A DNA stretch of 64,000 nt. It comes from Caballeronia turbans. Its GTDB lineage: Bacteria > Pseudomonadota > Gammaproteobacteria > Burkholderiales > Burkholderiaceae. Below, piece after piece: positions 51,291 to 60,604 of this stretch. A program made the position numbers and the translations under genes. How positions within the stretch are numbered: position 1 is the first letter of the stretch; each line of letters opens with the position of its first letter. The notes below the pieces were generated by a model, which saw only the letters and a program-made list of their open reading frames with translations, was not told where the DNA came from and searched no databases. The stretch spans positions 310,001-374,000 of the forward strand of contig FCOD02000001.1 of the NCBI GenBank assembly GCA_001544655.2, read 5' to 3'.

Positions 51291-52994
51291 ATGTTCAAGA
51301 ACAAGACGCGCGGCGGCAGCGATTTCCAGACGCATCACCGCAGCACGGTGCTCGCGAACCGGCTGCCCGAATGGCGCTCGCGCCTCGTCGTGATCGGCAT
51401 GACCGCGGCCTTCCTGTCGCTCGCCGGGCGCGCGCTGTGGGTGCAGGTCATCGACCACAAGTTTTATCTCGGCGAAGGCCAGAAGCGCTACCAGCGCACG
51501 CTGGCGCTTTCGGCGACGCGCGGGCGCATCGTCGATCGGAACGGGGCGATGCTCGCCGTGAGCCTCGCCACCTACGAAGTCTGGGCGACGCCCAAGTTGT
51601 TCGACGGCGACCACGGCAACGAGATCGCGCGCCTGCTCGACATGCCGCCGAAGGACTTGCAGCGGCGCATCGACGCGAACCGCGCGTTCGTCCTGCTCAA
51701 GCGTCAGGTCGAAGCCGAGACCGCCGAGCGGATCGCGACGATCGGACGCGCGGGCATCACGCTCGTGCCGGACACGAAGCGCTTCTATCCCGAAGGCGAA
51801 TCGGCGGCGCACGTCGTCGGCTTCACCAATAACGAGGATCACGGCCAGGAAGGCGTCGAGCTCGCCGCGGATACTCGCCTGACGGGCGAAGCGGGCCAGC
51901 GCGAGGTGATTCGCGACCGCCTCGGACGCGTGGTCTCGCAAATCGGCGAGCCGGCCATGCCGCAGAACGGCGAGACCATTCAACTGACGATCGACCGGCG
52001 CATCCAGCAGCTCGCGCATTCGCAACTGAAGTCGGCGATCGTGAAGCACAAGGCCCGCGCGGGCAGCGTCGTCGTGCTCGACGCGAAGAACGGCGAGGTG
52101 CTCGCGCTCGCCAACTACCCGAGCTTCGATCCGAATGATCGCTCGCGTCTCACCGGCGAGCAGTTGCGCAACCGCGCGCTCACCGACACCTTCGAGCCCG
52201 GCTCGACGATCAAGCCGCTCGTCGCCGCATTGTCGATCGATCTGGGGAAGGTACGCCCGGACACGCGCATCGACACGGCGCCAGGCACGTTCAAGCTCGG
52301 CCCGAACGTGATCCACGACACATCGAACCACGGCGTCATCACCGTGGCCGAGGCGGTGCAGATGTCCAGCAACGTCGCGCTTACGAAGCTCGCGCTGCAA
52401 CTTCCCGCGCAGACGATCTGGGACAAGTACCGCGAATACGGCATCGGCCGCGCGCCCGAGCTGACATTTCCCGGCGCGGCGACCGGCCGCCTGCGCTCGC
52501 CCGAGCGCTGGAAGCCGATCGAGCAGGCGACGATGGCCTATGGCTACGGCCTCTCGCTCTCGCTCCTGCAGATCGCGCAAATCTATACCGCCTATGCCGG
52601 CGACGGACGCTTTCATCCGGCCACGCTGATTCAGGGCGAATCACGCGGCGACGCCATGCAGGTGACGAAGCCCGCGACCGCGAAGGCCGTGCGCAACATG
52701 CTCGAAATGGCGATCGGCGACCACGGCACGGGGCGCGCCGCGGCGGTCGAGGGCTATCGCGTCGGCGGCAAGACCGGCACGGCGCGCAAGCAGGTCGGGC
52801 GTTCGTACGCGGCGAACAAGTACCGGGCGTCGTTCGTGGGCATTGCGCCGATGAGCGATCCGCGCGTGATCGTCGCGGTGATGATCGACGAGCCCACGGG
52901 CGGCACCTACTACGGCGGCACGGTGGCGGGGCCGGTGTTCTCCGGCATCGTCGGCGGGACGCTGCCGCTGCTCGGCGTTCCGCCCGACGCCTGA
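51291..52994 (+). CDS. Penicillin-binding protein, FtsI/PBP3 type (second copy)
   Basis: A 567-residue class B transpeptidase: a short cytoplasmic tail, one membrane helix (about 30-52), a PBP dimer domain, and a transpeptidase domain with S305-x-x-K308 (GSTIKP), S359-S-N361 and K494-T-G (KTGTA). It is about the length of FtsI. It is outside a division/cell-wall cluster (no mraW, ftsL or mur genes here), so it is probably a second FtsI-like enzyme used under special conditions. ATG 51291 has no strong ribosome site. Confidence 0.9.
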   Translation: MFKNKTRGGSDFQTHHRSTVLANRLPEWRSRLVVIGMTAAFLSLAGRALWVQVIDHKFYLGEGQKRYQRTLALSATRGRIVDRNGAMLAVSLATYEVWATPKLFDGDHGNEIARLLDMPPKDLQRRIDANRAFVLLKRQVEAETAERIATIGRAGITLVPDTKRFYPEGESAAHVVGFTNNEDHGQEGVELAADTRLTGEAGQREVIRDRLGRVVSQIGEPAMPQNGETIQLTIDRRIQQLAHSQLKSAIVKHKARAGSVVVLDAKNGEVLALANYPSFDPNDRSRLTGEQLRNRALTDTFEPGSTIKPLVAALSIDLGKVRPDTRIDTAPGTFKLGPNVIHDTSNHGVITVAEAVQMSSNVALTKLALQLPAQTIWDKYREYGIGRAPELTFPGAATGRLRSPERWKPIEQATMAYGYGLSLSLLQIAQIYTAYAGDGRFHPATLIQGESRGDAMQVTKPATAKAVRNMLEMAIGDHGTGRAAAVEGYRVGGKTGTARKQVGRSYAANKYRASFVGIAPMSDPRVIVAVMIDEPTGGTYYGGTVAGPVFSGIVGGTLPLLGVPPDA

Positions 52995-53120
52995 GCCGCC
53001 GCGCAGGCGGGCGCGGGCCTTGCTGCACCGGTCAGGCGCACCCCCGCGAACCTGCCCGGACTGTAAAGGGCTTATGCTCTAATGTCGTGTCCGGCACCAA
53101 GAGATCAAACGGGAAAGACC

Positions 53121-53486
53121 ATGAAAAAACTCGCCGCGGCGCTCGCGTTGCCTGTGCTTTTCGCCGCTTGCGCACAGTTTCATAACGAAGACGCGGGACA
53201 ACCCGAAGTCGAGAAGTCATCGACTGACAACAAGGTGAACGGCATCGTCCAGTGCATCGCCGACGAGGCGAAGAAGCACGACGCCAAATTCCAGAAGACG
53301 GCCATTCCGCAAGGCGTGATGCTCGAATTCGGCGATTCGAACGTGATCAAGGTCCGTTACGACAACGGCGAGACCACGTATCGCTTCTATCCGGGGCAGC
53401 GTCATCCGTCGAATCTGTGGATCGAGGGCGCGGGCAAGAAATGCGCGCCGGCCGACGCGACCGCCCACGACGAACCCCAGAAATAA
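53121..53486 (+). CDS. Small lipoprotein of unknown function
   Basis: A 121-residue exported lipoprotein with lipobox FAAC and Cys17. The mature part contains two more cysteines (about 50 and 109) that could pair, and the sequence GVMLEFGDSNVIKVRYDNG, a beta-rich segment. GGGAAAG precedes ATG 53121. It lies 11 bp before the next small gene and probably shares its mRNA. Family not recognised. Confidence 0.75.
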   Translation: MKKLAAALALPVLFAACAQFHNEDAGQPEVEKSSTDNKVNGIVQCIADEAKKHDAKFQKTAIPQGVMLEFGDSNVIKVRYDNGETTYRFYPGQRHPSNLWIEGAGKKCAPADATAHDEPQK

Positions 53487-53497
53487 GCAGGCACATC

Positions 53498-53788
53498 ATG
53501 CGCTCGACCAAAGCCATCGGGGCCGTGGAACGGCTCAAGACACGCAGCGGCAACGCGAACTACGCGGCCATCTCGATGCCGGGCGGGCTCTTCTATCTCG
53601 CCGAGCGCTCGGCCGAAGGCTCGAAAAAGCTCTCCGATCCCATGCCGATGGACGAGTTCGTCGCGTTCGTCAATGCGCGCGAGCCAGGCAAGCCGCGCAA
53701 GGTGAGCAAGCTCGATCTCGCGATGGAAGAGCAGATCGGCCGCAGCGGAAAGCGCACGGCGAAAGCGCCCGCCGAAGGCGCCGAATAA
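53498..53788 (+). CDS. Small basic protein of unknown function
   Basis: A 96-residue soluble protein starting MRSTKAIGAVERLKTRSGNA. It has a compact N-terminal part and a basic, Ala/Lys-rich tail (RSGKRTAKAPAEGAE). It follows a lipoprotein gene by 11 bp. No family recognised. Confidence 0.6.
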   Translation: MRSTKAIGAVERLKTRSGNANYAAISMPGGLFYLAERSAEGSKKLSDPMPMDEFVAFVNAREPGKPRKVSKLDLAMEEQIGRSGKRTAKAPAEGAE

Positions 53789-53917
53789 GGGTCGTTGTCT
53801 CGTCGTCCCGATCGATCCGCGCCGCCCTGGCGCGGCGCAACATCGAAATCCCCGCTTCCTCACATGAATGTGCGATGACAGACGGAGCCTGCAGGCTTGC
53901 GTTGCGTACATTTTTGC

Positions 53918-53951
53918 TAACGATCGAACTCGCTGAGACGGGTAACGATCG
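53918..53951. repeat. Direct repeats of TAACGATCG
   Basis: Two copies (53918-53926 and 53943-53951) with 25-bp start-to-start spacing lie in the promoter region of the next small gene. The spacing puts them about two and a half helical turns apart. They could be regulator half sites. Confidence 0.45.
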
Positions 53952-54082
53952 GTCTACCGAAGAAAAGAGCAAGGGCCGCCCGCAACGCTACAAAAAAATG
54001 CGCGGGTGAACGGGGTGCCTGGACGGTGCGCGTGTCCGATGTCGGGACCACGCGCCGTATGGCCGAGAGGAAGACCAGAAAA

Positions 54083-54388
54083 ATGAAGAAGAAAAGCGAG
54101 ACCAAGGGCAGCCTTTTGCCCTCGGCGATGGCGGACGTCGAGCTTCAACACATCGAGCGCGCGCTCGCGCAACTCCGCACCATGCACAAACAATCTTCCG
54201 GCACGCTCAACGTCGAGTACTGGCGCGAGCGTCTTACCGCGGTGATGAAGGGTTACGCGCTCGTGCCCGCGCAGAAACAGCGCATCGAGGCGCTGCGCAT
54301 CGCGCTCGACACGGTAGACAACGGCCCCCGCGACGGCTCCGGCAGCCGCAGGAAGTCGACCAACAGGCTTTGGGCGAAAGCGGCCTGA
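54083..54388 (+). CDS. Small basic helical protein of unknown function
   Basis: A 101-residue protein from ATG 54083 (GAGAGGAAGA ahead); the frame is open from 54026. It opens MKKKSETKGSLLPSAM, then has two predicted helices (DVELQHIERALAQLRTMHKQ and the AQKQRIEALRIALDTV region) and a basic tail. No signal peptide. An 11-bp perfect hairpin spans the stop codon. Family unknown. Confidence 0.6.
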   Translation: MKKKSETKGSLLPSAMADVELQHIERALAQLRTMHKQSSGTLNVEYWRERLTAVMKGYALVPAQKQRIEALRIALDTVDNGPRDGSGSRRKSTNRLWAKAA

Positions 54389-54402
54389 CAACCGCTTTCG
54401 CC
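54373..54402. terminator. Hairpin across the stop codon
   Basis: GGCGAAAGCGG (54373-54383) pairs perfectly with CCGCTTTCGCC (54392-54402). The stop TGA (54386-54388) is in the loop. No T-run follows, so it may stabilise the 3' end or be Rho-related instead of an intrinsic terminator. Confidence 0.4.
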
Positions 54403-54567
54403 GCTCGCGCCGCGGCGCGATTCCGTCGTTCACGCCCGCGTTTCGTGACGAGCCGGGCGTGCAGCGGTGCTCGAACTTTCGACTCCGATGCATTGCGGAC
54501 GCGTCCGGCCGCCGCCGGGCACCGTTCATGCTCGATAGCAAGTCCTTCGATCATGCCGGGAGTTGTC

Positions 54568-54900
54568 ATGTCCACAGTTCGTCACGACCACGCGCGCGCC
54601 TCGCGCCGGCCCGGTCCGCTGCTCGCGAATGCCGTCCTCGCCAGTCTCATGGCAGCGTTCAGCACGTACGGGGTCGCGCAGATCACGAACGGCGGCGGCG
54701 CCGGCAATCAGGACAATCGTCAGTCCGATTCGACATCGAGCGCCGCTCCGTCGGGCACCGCCATGCATGAATCGCAGAAACCGCAGTCGAAGGATGCCGC
54801 CAAGGGCCGCGCCGCGACCGCGGGCAAGGATCGCAAGTCCGAGGGCAGCGGCGGCTTCAATAACGGCCTGTACGGCACGGGCGCGGGCAGCAACAAGTAA
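54568..54900 (+). CDS. Small secreted Gly/Ser-rich protein
   Basis: A 110-residue protein with a long basic N-region, a hydrophobic stretch (PLLANAVLASLMAAF) and likely signal cleavage near GVAQ. The mature part is low in complexity, with Gly, Ser, Gln and Lys (GGGAGNQDNRQSDSTSS and similar). GGGAG precedes ATG 54568. It is convergent with the FNT channel gene. No family recognised. Confidence 0.55.
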   Translation: MSTVRHDHARASRRPGPLLANAVLASLMAAFSTYGVAQITNGGGAGNQDNRQSDSTSSAAPSGTAMHESQKPQSKDAAKGRAATAGKDRKSEGSGGFNNGLYGTGAGSNK

Positions 54901-54936
54901 GGGCGATCGTCTTCGATCGCGGCGTGCTCGCGGCAC

Positions 54937-55794
54937 TCAGATTTCCGGCGCGATCGCCGCATGATTGATGATCGCGACGAGCGACACGCCGCCGATCACG
55001 TTGCCGATGAACGTCGGCACGAGAAACACGAAAAAGTAGTCGGGGATGCTGGCCGCGCCGATCATCACCGCGTACGCCGCTTCGACCGATCCCGCGATGA
55101 CGTGCGTGAGCTTGCTCACCGCGACCGTGTACGTCACGAGCAGGATGGTCAGGAGACGCCCCGAGCGCGCGCTCGGCAGGAGCCAAACCATGAGCGCGAT
55201 CAGCCAGCCGGAGAACACGCCGCGCACGACGGTCACGCCGAACTCGGCGGAAAGCGGCGTCATCGCGACCTTGGCGAGCGCATCGATCACTTCTGGCGCG
55301 AATACGCCGCGAATCTGCAGGATGGCGGCGAAGATCGCCGTGCCGACGAGGTTGAAGAAGAGCACGATCGCCCAGAGACGCAGCGTCTTGAACAAGGTCA
55401 CGAGATCGCGCCGCGTGAGCACGGGCAGCACCGCCGTGAGCGTGCTTTCGGTAAAGAGCTGCTGACGTCCGAGGATGACGAAGACGAAGCCGATCGTATA
55501 GCCGAAGCTCGAGATGAGGCCGCGCCATGCCGTGTCCGGCAGCGCGCCTTCGAGGATCGACTGGACGAGAAAGGAGAAGCCCATCGAGAGGCCGGCGGCG
55601 AGCGCCGACCACATCAGCGCGGCGAACGTGCGCTCCATCGCGACTTCGCCTTCCTCGCGCACGATCTCATGGATGACGAGCGGATGCGGCGCCGAGTGTT
55701 CGGCGGCCTGTTCCTGTTCGGCGCTATCGAGGTGCGGCGAGTCCGCTCCAGCGGAATTCCCCTTGGCGGAGTCGCCGGCTTGCGGCTCGTTCAT
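54937..55794 (-). CDS. Formate/nitrite transporter family channel
   Basis: A 285-residue inner-membrane protein with six hydrophobic segments of the FNT fold, preceded by an acidic, polar tail (residues 1-50). Motifs include LFTESTLTAVLPVLTRRD and NVIGGVSLVAIINHAA near the end. It is close to the YfdC-like branch, whose substrate is uncertain, and not clearly FocA or NirC. AGGGAG precedes ATG 55794. It lies beside a nickel/cobalt permease on the same strand, but 83 bp separate them. Confidence 0.85.
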   Translation of the reverse strand: MNEPQAGDSAKGNSAGADSPHLDSAEQEQAAEHSAPHPLVIHEIVREEGEVAMERTFAALMWSALAAGLSMGFSFLVQSILEGALPDTAWRGLISSFGYTIGFVFVILGRQQLFTESTLTAVLPVLTRRDLVTLFKTLRLWAIVLFFNLVGTAIFAAILQIRGVFAPEVIDALAKVAMTPLSAEFGVTVVRGVFSGWLIALMVWLLPSARSGRLLTILLVTYTVAVSKLTHVIAGSVEAAYAVMIGAASIPDYFFVFLVPTFIGNVIGGVSLVAIINHAAIAPEI

Positions 55795-55877
55795 GTTCGT
55801 TCTCCCTGAACGCCGCTCGATACGGAGAGTGGATGAGCGGCTGAGGCATTGACGAAGCACGAACGATGCCCATGACG

Positions 55878-56957
55878 CTAGCGGGCGATGGTGCGGTCGA
55901 TCGAGTCATAGCCGCGCCACTTGTAAATGAGCGCGGAAACCAGCCAGCACGCGGCGAAGATCGCAACGATTCCATAGCCGAGCATCCCGAAGTGCTCGGA
56001 CAGCGACGCGCCCATGTCCCACAGTCCGCCCTTCAGTTGCAGCCGGTCCGCGATCAGCCCGAGCGCCTCGATGCCGCCGACGAGCAACGCGATCAGCACC
56101 GACACGAGCGTGACGGTGAGGTTGTAGTAGAGCTTGCGGATCGGTTTCGTGAACGCCCAGCCGTAGGCGCCCGTCATCAGGAGGCTGTCCGCGGTATCGA
56201 TGAGCGACATGCCGGCCGTGAAGAGCACCGGAAACACGAGAATCGACCAGACCGGCATGCCGCGCGCGGCTTCGGCGGCCGCGATGCCCATTAGACCAAT
56301 TTCGGTGGCCGTGTCGAAGCCGAGCCCGAACAGAAAGCCGAGCGGATACATGTGCCAGCTCTTGCCGATCAGCCTGAAGAGCGGCCGCGCGATGCGCGCG
56401 AGCGGTCCGCCGCCGACCGCGAGCATGTCGATGTCTTCGTCGCGGCAGGACTCGCCGCGCCGCACGCGTCTGAATGCGCGCCACACGCCGCGCAGCACGA
56501 AGAGGTTCATCGCAGCGATGGCGAACAGGAATAGCGACGACACCGACGTGCCGATGATCCCGCCGATCTCGCGAAACTCGGTGAAGCGGCCCTGCACGGC
56601 CATCGCGGTCGCGGCGATCAGCGCGGTGGCCGCGACGACGATCGTCGAATGTCCGAGCGAAAAAAAGAATCCGGCGAAGAGCGGCCGCTTGCCTTCCTGC
56701 ATCAGCTTGCGGGTGACGTTGTCGATCGCGGCGATATGGTCGGCGTCGACCGCATGACGCAGCCCGAGCGAATACGCGAGCAGCGATGTGCCGAGCAACA
56801 GCGGATAGTGGCGGAACGCGGCGAGCGCCCAGAGCCACGCGAACACGTTGAAGGCGATCAGGCCGGCGATGAGACGCGCGGATTTGCGCGGCGATTTTCG
56901 ATGCGTCGGATGCGACGCGGAAGCGGGCTCGAACGATTCGGTCATAGGCGCGCGCAT
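55878..56957 (-). CDS. Nickel/cobalt permease, NiCoT (HoxN/NixA) family
   Basis: An inner-membrane high-affinity Ni2+/Co2+ importer of about 359 residues with eight membrane segments. The signature LRHAVDADHIAAIDN (HX4DH) and the second motif LGFDTATE are both present. ATG 56957 or the in-frame ATG 56945 could start it; neither has a clear site. No urease or hydrogenase gene is in the window. An imperfect dyad lies just upstream. Confidence 0.9.
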   Translation of the reverse strand: MRAPMTESFEPASASHPTHRKSPRKSARLIAGLIAFNVFAWLWALAAFRHYPLLLGTSLLAYSLGLRHAVDADHIAAIDNVTRKLMQEGKRPLFAGFFFSLGHSTIVVAATALIAATAMAVQGRFTEFREIGGIIGTSVSSLFLFAIAAMNLFVLRGVWRAFRRVRRGESCRDEDIDMLAVGGGPLARIARPLFRLIGKSWHMYPLGFLFGLGFDTATEIGLMGIAAAEAARGMPVWSILVFPVLFTAGMSLIDTADSLLMTGAYGWAFTKPIRKLYYNLTVTLVSVLIALLVGGIEALGLIADRLQLKGGLWDMGASLSEHFGMLGYGIVAIFAACWLVSALIYKWRGYDSIDRTIAR

Positions 56958-56959
56958 GC

Positions 56960-56983
56960 GGTATTGAAGTAATCAAGGATACC
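56960..56983. promoter_or_regulatory. Imperfect dyad before the NiCoT gene
   Basis: GGTAT (56960-56964) and ATACC (56979-56983) face each other around TTGA-N5-TCAA. The position, 3 bp before the first possible start codon, would suit a metal-responsive regulator. It does not match the known NikR site spacing. Confidence 0.3.
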
Positions 56984-57122
56984 GTGGGCGAATGCGTGGC
57001 CAAAAATCGGCCGCATCGACGAATGCTTATTGCGCCGATCGCGCAATCCTTAGCCGAATTCCTTGGTTGGGACGGGCAAGCGGCGCCGCTAGCATGGCCC
57101 TTCGTCTTTATCGAAGTCCGCC

Positions 57123-58130
57123 ATGCCCCGCTATCTCGACGACGCCCAGCGCCAGGAACTCCAGAACCAACGCGAAAGCTGGCGCTGGCGCAGCGAATGG
57201 CCGACGTGGGCGGTGATCGTCGCGATCTACGGCGGCTGGTTCGGCGTCGCGCTCAACGCCCGCACGATCGGCCTCGTGCCGTCCATCGCGCTGCTCGCGG
57301 CGCTGTCGTGCTGGTATATGTCGCTGCAGCACGAGCTGATGCACGGGCATCCAACGCGCTGGCCGCTTCTCAACATGCTCTTCGGCATCGCCCCGCTCGC
57401 GGTGTGGTTTCCCTACGAGGTCTACCGGGAATCGCATCTGCGTCATCACGACGACGCGCATCTGACCGAACCCGGCCGCGACCCCGAAAGCTTTTACGTG
57501 ACGCCGGCGCAATGGGCGAGCGCCGGCCCCGTCTTGCGCGCCGCCCTCGCCGCGCGCAACACCTTCGCGGGCCGCATGCTGATTGGACCGTGGTTCTCGA
57601 TCGCGGCATCGTGGCGCGAGGCGGCGCAGGCCGTCGTCGAGCGGCGCTGGCGGATCGTCGCGAGCTGGGCGGCGCATCTCGCGTCGCTCGTGCTGCTCGC
57701 GAGCTGGCTCGAAACGCGATGCGGCATTCCGTGGCGCGCATTCGTGTTCGGCGTCGGCTATGCGTCGCTCGCGCTCGCTTCGGTGCGCTCGTTTCAGGAG
57801 CATCGTGCGGCGGAGAAGGAAAGCGAACGTACGGTCGTGAACGAAGCCGCGTGGCCGTGGCGTCTGCTCTTTCTCAACAACAACTATCACGCCGTCCATC
57901 ACGACCTGCCCGGCGTGCCGTGGTTCGCGCTCGGCCAGGTGTATGCCCGCCGGCGCGACGGCTATCGCGCGAGCAACGGCGGGTTCGTCGTGCGGGGATA
58001 CGGCGAATGGGCGATTCGCCATGCGTTCGCGCAGGCGGCCGAACCGGTGCATCCGTTCGCCGTTGCCGAGTCGCCGAGCGGCCGACGCCCGAGCGCGCGC
58101 AGCGGCGATACGGCCAGCCTCGCGAGCTGA
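57123..58130 (+). CDS. Fatty acid desaturase
   Basis: A 335-residue membrane di-iron desaturase. The three His boxes are HELMHGH, RESHLRHHDD and NNNYHAVHHD, all intact, with hydrophobic pairs between them. It introduces a double bond into a fatty acyl chain or hydroxylates a lipid; related proteins include carotenoid and alkane enzymes. It is divergent from the NiCoT gene. No electron-transfer partner gene is adjacent. Confidence 0.85.
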   Translation: MPRYLDDAQRQELQNQRESWRWRSEWPTWAVIVAIYGGWFGVALNARTIGLVPSIALLAALSCWYMSLQHELMHGHPTRWPLLNMLFGIAPLAVWFPYEVYRESHLRHHDDAHLTEPGRDPESFYVTPAQWASAGPVLRAALAARNTFAGRMLIGPWFSIAASWREAAQAVVERRWRIVASWAAHLASLVLLASWLETRCGIPWRAFVFGVGYASLALASVRSFQEHRAAEKESERTVVNEAAWPWRLLFLNNNYHAVHHDLPGVPWFALGQVYARRRDGYRASNGGFVVRGYGEWAIRHAFAQAAEPVHPFAVAESPSGRRPSARSGDTASLAS

Positions 58131-58177
58131 CGCGCCGCGCTGTACGATCCGTCATCGTCATTCGTTACCCGTTCCCG

Positions 58178-58990
58178 ATGCACTGGCTCGCCGCCCTGCC
58201 GATGTACAACGTGACGCCCGCGCTCGCCGCGGACTGGCGCACGCTGCTCGCGCATGTGCGTGAGCATCTCGCGGACTGGCTGAGCGCGCGCGGCGATACG
58301 CTCGACATTGTCGATCCCGATAGGGATCTCACCGCCTTCTGGCTGCGCGGCGATGTGCTGTTCTCGCAGACCTGCGGCTATCCGCTCGTGCATGCGTTAG
58401 CCGATCGCGTGCGGCTCATCGGCGCGCCCGATTTCGATGTGCCCGGCTGCGAAAGCGGCACCTATCGCAGCGTGCTCGTCGCCGGCGGGCATGTCGGCGC
58501 GCAGACGATCGAACGTTGCCGCGGCCTGCGCGCCGCCTATAACGACGATGATTCCAACAGCGGCATGAATCTCTTCCGCCACGCAGTCGCCCCTTTCGCG
58601 CACGACGGACGGTTCTTCGCCTCGGTGACGAAGACCGGCGCGCATCTCGCCTCGCTGCGTGCGCTCGCCGAGGGGCGCGCGGATGTCGCCGCGATCGACT
58701 GCGTCACGTTCGCGTTCGCGCAGGCGCACCTGCCGGAACTGACGGACGGCGTGCGCGCGCTCGGCATGACGGCGAGCGCGGCCGCGCTGCCTTTCATCGC
58801 GTCGATGCGCGTGCCGCAGGACGCAATCGACACAATTTTGCAGGCACTCGCCGGCGCGCTCGATCACGATCCCGCGCTCGCCGCCCGGCTGAGGCTCAGA
58901 GGCGTCGTACGGCGCACACAGGCCGACTACGCGCCGATTCTCGACTACGAACGCGACGCCATCGGCCGCGGCTATCCGCGACTCGCCTGA
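58178..58990 (+). CDS. PhnD-like phosphate/phosphonate-binding protein
   Basis: A 270-residue protein of the periplasmic-binding-protein fold related to PhnD, with [26 protein letters not shown] and the hinge [13 protein letters not shown]. It has no evident signal peptide and no ABC permease or ATPase gene beside it, so it may be a cytoplasmic or orphan sensor instead of an importer component. ATG 58178 is chosen as the first in-frame start after the desaturase stop; the open frame overlaps the desaturase. Confidence 0.8.
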   Translation: MHWLAALPMYNVTPALAADWRTLLAHVREHLADWLSARGDTLDIVDPDRDLTAFWLRGDVLFSQTCGYPLVHALADRVRLIGAPDFDVPGCESGTYRSVLVAGGHVGAQTIERCRGLRAAYNDDDSNSGMNLFRHAVAPFAHDGRFFASVTKTGAHLASLRALAEGRADVAAIDCVTFAFAQAHLPELTDGVRALGMTASAAALPFIASMRVPQDAIDTILQALAGALDHDPALAARLRLRGVVRRTQADYAPILDYERDAIGRGYPRLA

Positions 58991-59112
58991 CCGAGCCGCG
59001 CCCGCCCGATCCGGCAGGATTCTCCCAGTTTCGGCACAATCAATTCTTTCAGCGCGTGGCATGCGCCGCGGTGCGGTCGCATCGCGATCCGCCGCGCTTT
59101 CGGAACGCCGCA

Positions 59113-60108
59113 ATGATCCCCTTCTCGCTACTCGACCTTTCTCCGGTTCCGCTCGGCTCGACGCCGGCCGACGCCTTCGCCCATTCGCTGGATCTCGCCC
59201 GGCACGCCGAGCGCTGGGGCTATCTGCGCTACTGGCTCGCGGAGCACCACAACATGACGGGCATCGCCAGCGCGGCGACTGCTGTCGTGATCGGCCATAT
59301 CGCGGCGGGCACGACGACGATTCGCGTCGGCTCGGGCGGCATCATGCTGCCGAATCACGCGCCGCTCGTGATTGCCGAGCAGTTCGGCACGCTCGCGTCG
59401 CTGTTTCCGGGGCGCATCGACCTCGGGCTCGGGCGCGCGCCCGGCACCGACCAGACCACCGCGCGTGCGCTGCGCCGCGATCTGCACGGCAGCGCCGAGT
59501 CGTTCCCGGATGATGTCGTCGAGTTGCAACGCTATTTCGCCGATCCGGTCGAAGGCCAGCGCGTGCGCGCCGTGCCCGGCGCCGGGCTGCATGTGCCGAT
59601 CTGGCTGCTCGGCTCATCCCTCTTTTCGGCGCAGCTCGCGGCCGCGCTGGGGCTGCCGTTTGCGTTCGCGTCACATTTCGCACCGGATTATCTGCTGACC
59701 GCGCTGGAGGTTTATCGCAAGCAGTTCCGCCCGTCCGCGTCCCTGCAAAAGCCCTATGTGATGGTCGGCGTCAACGTCTTCGCCGCCGATACCGCCGAGG
59801 AAGCGCGCTTCCACTTCACGTCGCTGCAACAGCAATTCATCAATCTGCGTCGCGGCACGCCCGGCCAGTTGCCGCCACCGGTCGAATCGATCGCATGGAG
59901 CGACGCCGAGCGCGCGGGCGTCGAACACTCGCTGGCGTGCTCGGTAGTGGGCGCTCCGGCCGATGTGGAAGCCGGCCTGCGCTCGGTGATCGACCAGACG
60001 CAGGCGGACGAGCTGATCATCACCGCGCAGATTTTCGATCAACAGGCACGCCTGCGTTCCTTCGAGCTCGCGAGCCAGGCGCGGGACGCGATCGGCCAGG
60101 GCGCGTGA
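59113..60108 (+). CDS. LLM class flavin-dependent oxidoreductase
   Basis: A 331-residue luciferase-like TIM-barrel flavoprotein using reduced FMN. It opens [18 protein letters not shown] and has [27 protein letters not shown] and [17 protein letters not shown], the MsnO8/YhbW-type group. ATG 59113 is chosen over the in-frame 59056. Its substrate is unknown; many relatives are of unknown function. A weak terminator follows. Confidence 0.9.
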   Translation: MIPFSLLDLSPVPLGSTPADAFAHSLDLARHAERWGYLRYWLAEHHNMTGIASAATAVVIGHIAAGTTTIRVGSGGIMLPNHAPLVIAEQFGTLASLFPGRIDLGLGRAPGTDQTTARALRRDLHGSAESFPDDVVELQRYFADPVEGQRVRAVPGAGLHVPIWLLGSSLFSAQLAAALGLPFAFASHFAPDYLLTALEVYRKQFRPSASLQKPYVMVGVNVFAADTAEEARFHFTSLQQQFINLRRGTPGQLPPPVESIAWSDAERAGVEHSLACSVVGAPADVEAGLRSVIDQTQADELIITAQIFDQQARLRSFELASQARDAIGQGA

Positions 60109-60150
60109 GCCCAAACGACGCCGCACAAAAAAAAGGGCCACAAGTTTCCC

Positions 60151-60180
60151 GCGCGCCTCACGCTGGACGCGCGCACTTTT
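60151..60180 (+). terminator. Weak terminator-like hairpin after the LLM gene
   Basis: GCGCGC (60151-60156) pairs with GCGCGC (60169-60174), followed by ACTTTT. An A-run lies further upstream at 60126-60134. It is 43 bp beyond the LLM stop. Confidence 0.4.
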
Positions 60181-60342
60181 GACAGGCAATAATGAGATAC
60201 CGGAGGGTGGCGCTGGCCGCGCCGCCTTTCGCGTCCGCCTCATTCGCCAATCTGAATCCCAATGCAGCGCGCCCGAATTTCGTGCACGCCGGTGGATGGC
60301 GCGGTGAAACAACAACAATGACGTCGCAAGACGGGAGGAAGA

Positions 60343-60594
60343 ATGTCAATGCCGAGAAGCGCCGCCACCGGCGCCATGACGCTCCTGACGGAATACGACG
60401 ATGCCAGCGGACAGGAAGTGCGTTCGCTGCGCCTCGAACCCGCTGCGGACGGCAAAGCCGTACTGCTGATTGAAATCGACGAGCGCAAACCCGGCATTCA
60501 CCGCGAAGTGCGTTATGAAATAACACCCGCGGAACTGATTGCCGCCATTCGCGCGCATGGTGCCGAATTACCGGGGGAACAACACAGTCGTTAA
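60343..60594 (+). CDS. Small protein of unknown function
   Basis: An 83-residue soluble protein from ATG 60343 with GGAGG 6 nt ahead. Sequence alternates strands and helices (VRSLRLEPAADGKAVLLIEI, REVRYEITPAELIAAIRAHG). No signal peptide. The stop codon is part of a 14-bp AT-rich palindrome. Family not recognised. Confidence 0.65.
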   Translation: MSMPRSAATGAMTLLTEYDDASGQEVRSLRLEPAADGKAVLLIEIDERKPGIHREVRYEITPAELIAAIRAHGAELPGEQHSR

Positions 60595-60604
60595 AACGTT
60601 TTAA
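60591..60604. repeat. 14-bp AT-rich palindrome
   Basis: TTAAAACGTTTTAA is perfectly self-complementary and overlaps the stop of the 83-residue protein gene. It could be a protein-binding site in the 365-bp gap before the H-NS-like gene. Confidence 0.5.

Noticed and set aside
56960-56983. NikR operator before the nickel/cobalt permease
   Set aside because: The GTATGA-N16-TCATAC pattern is not met; only a generic imperfect dyad remains.
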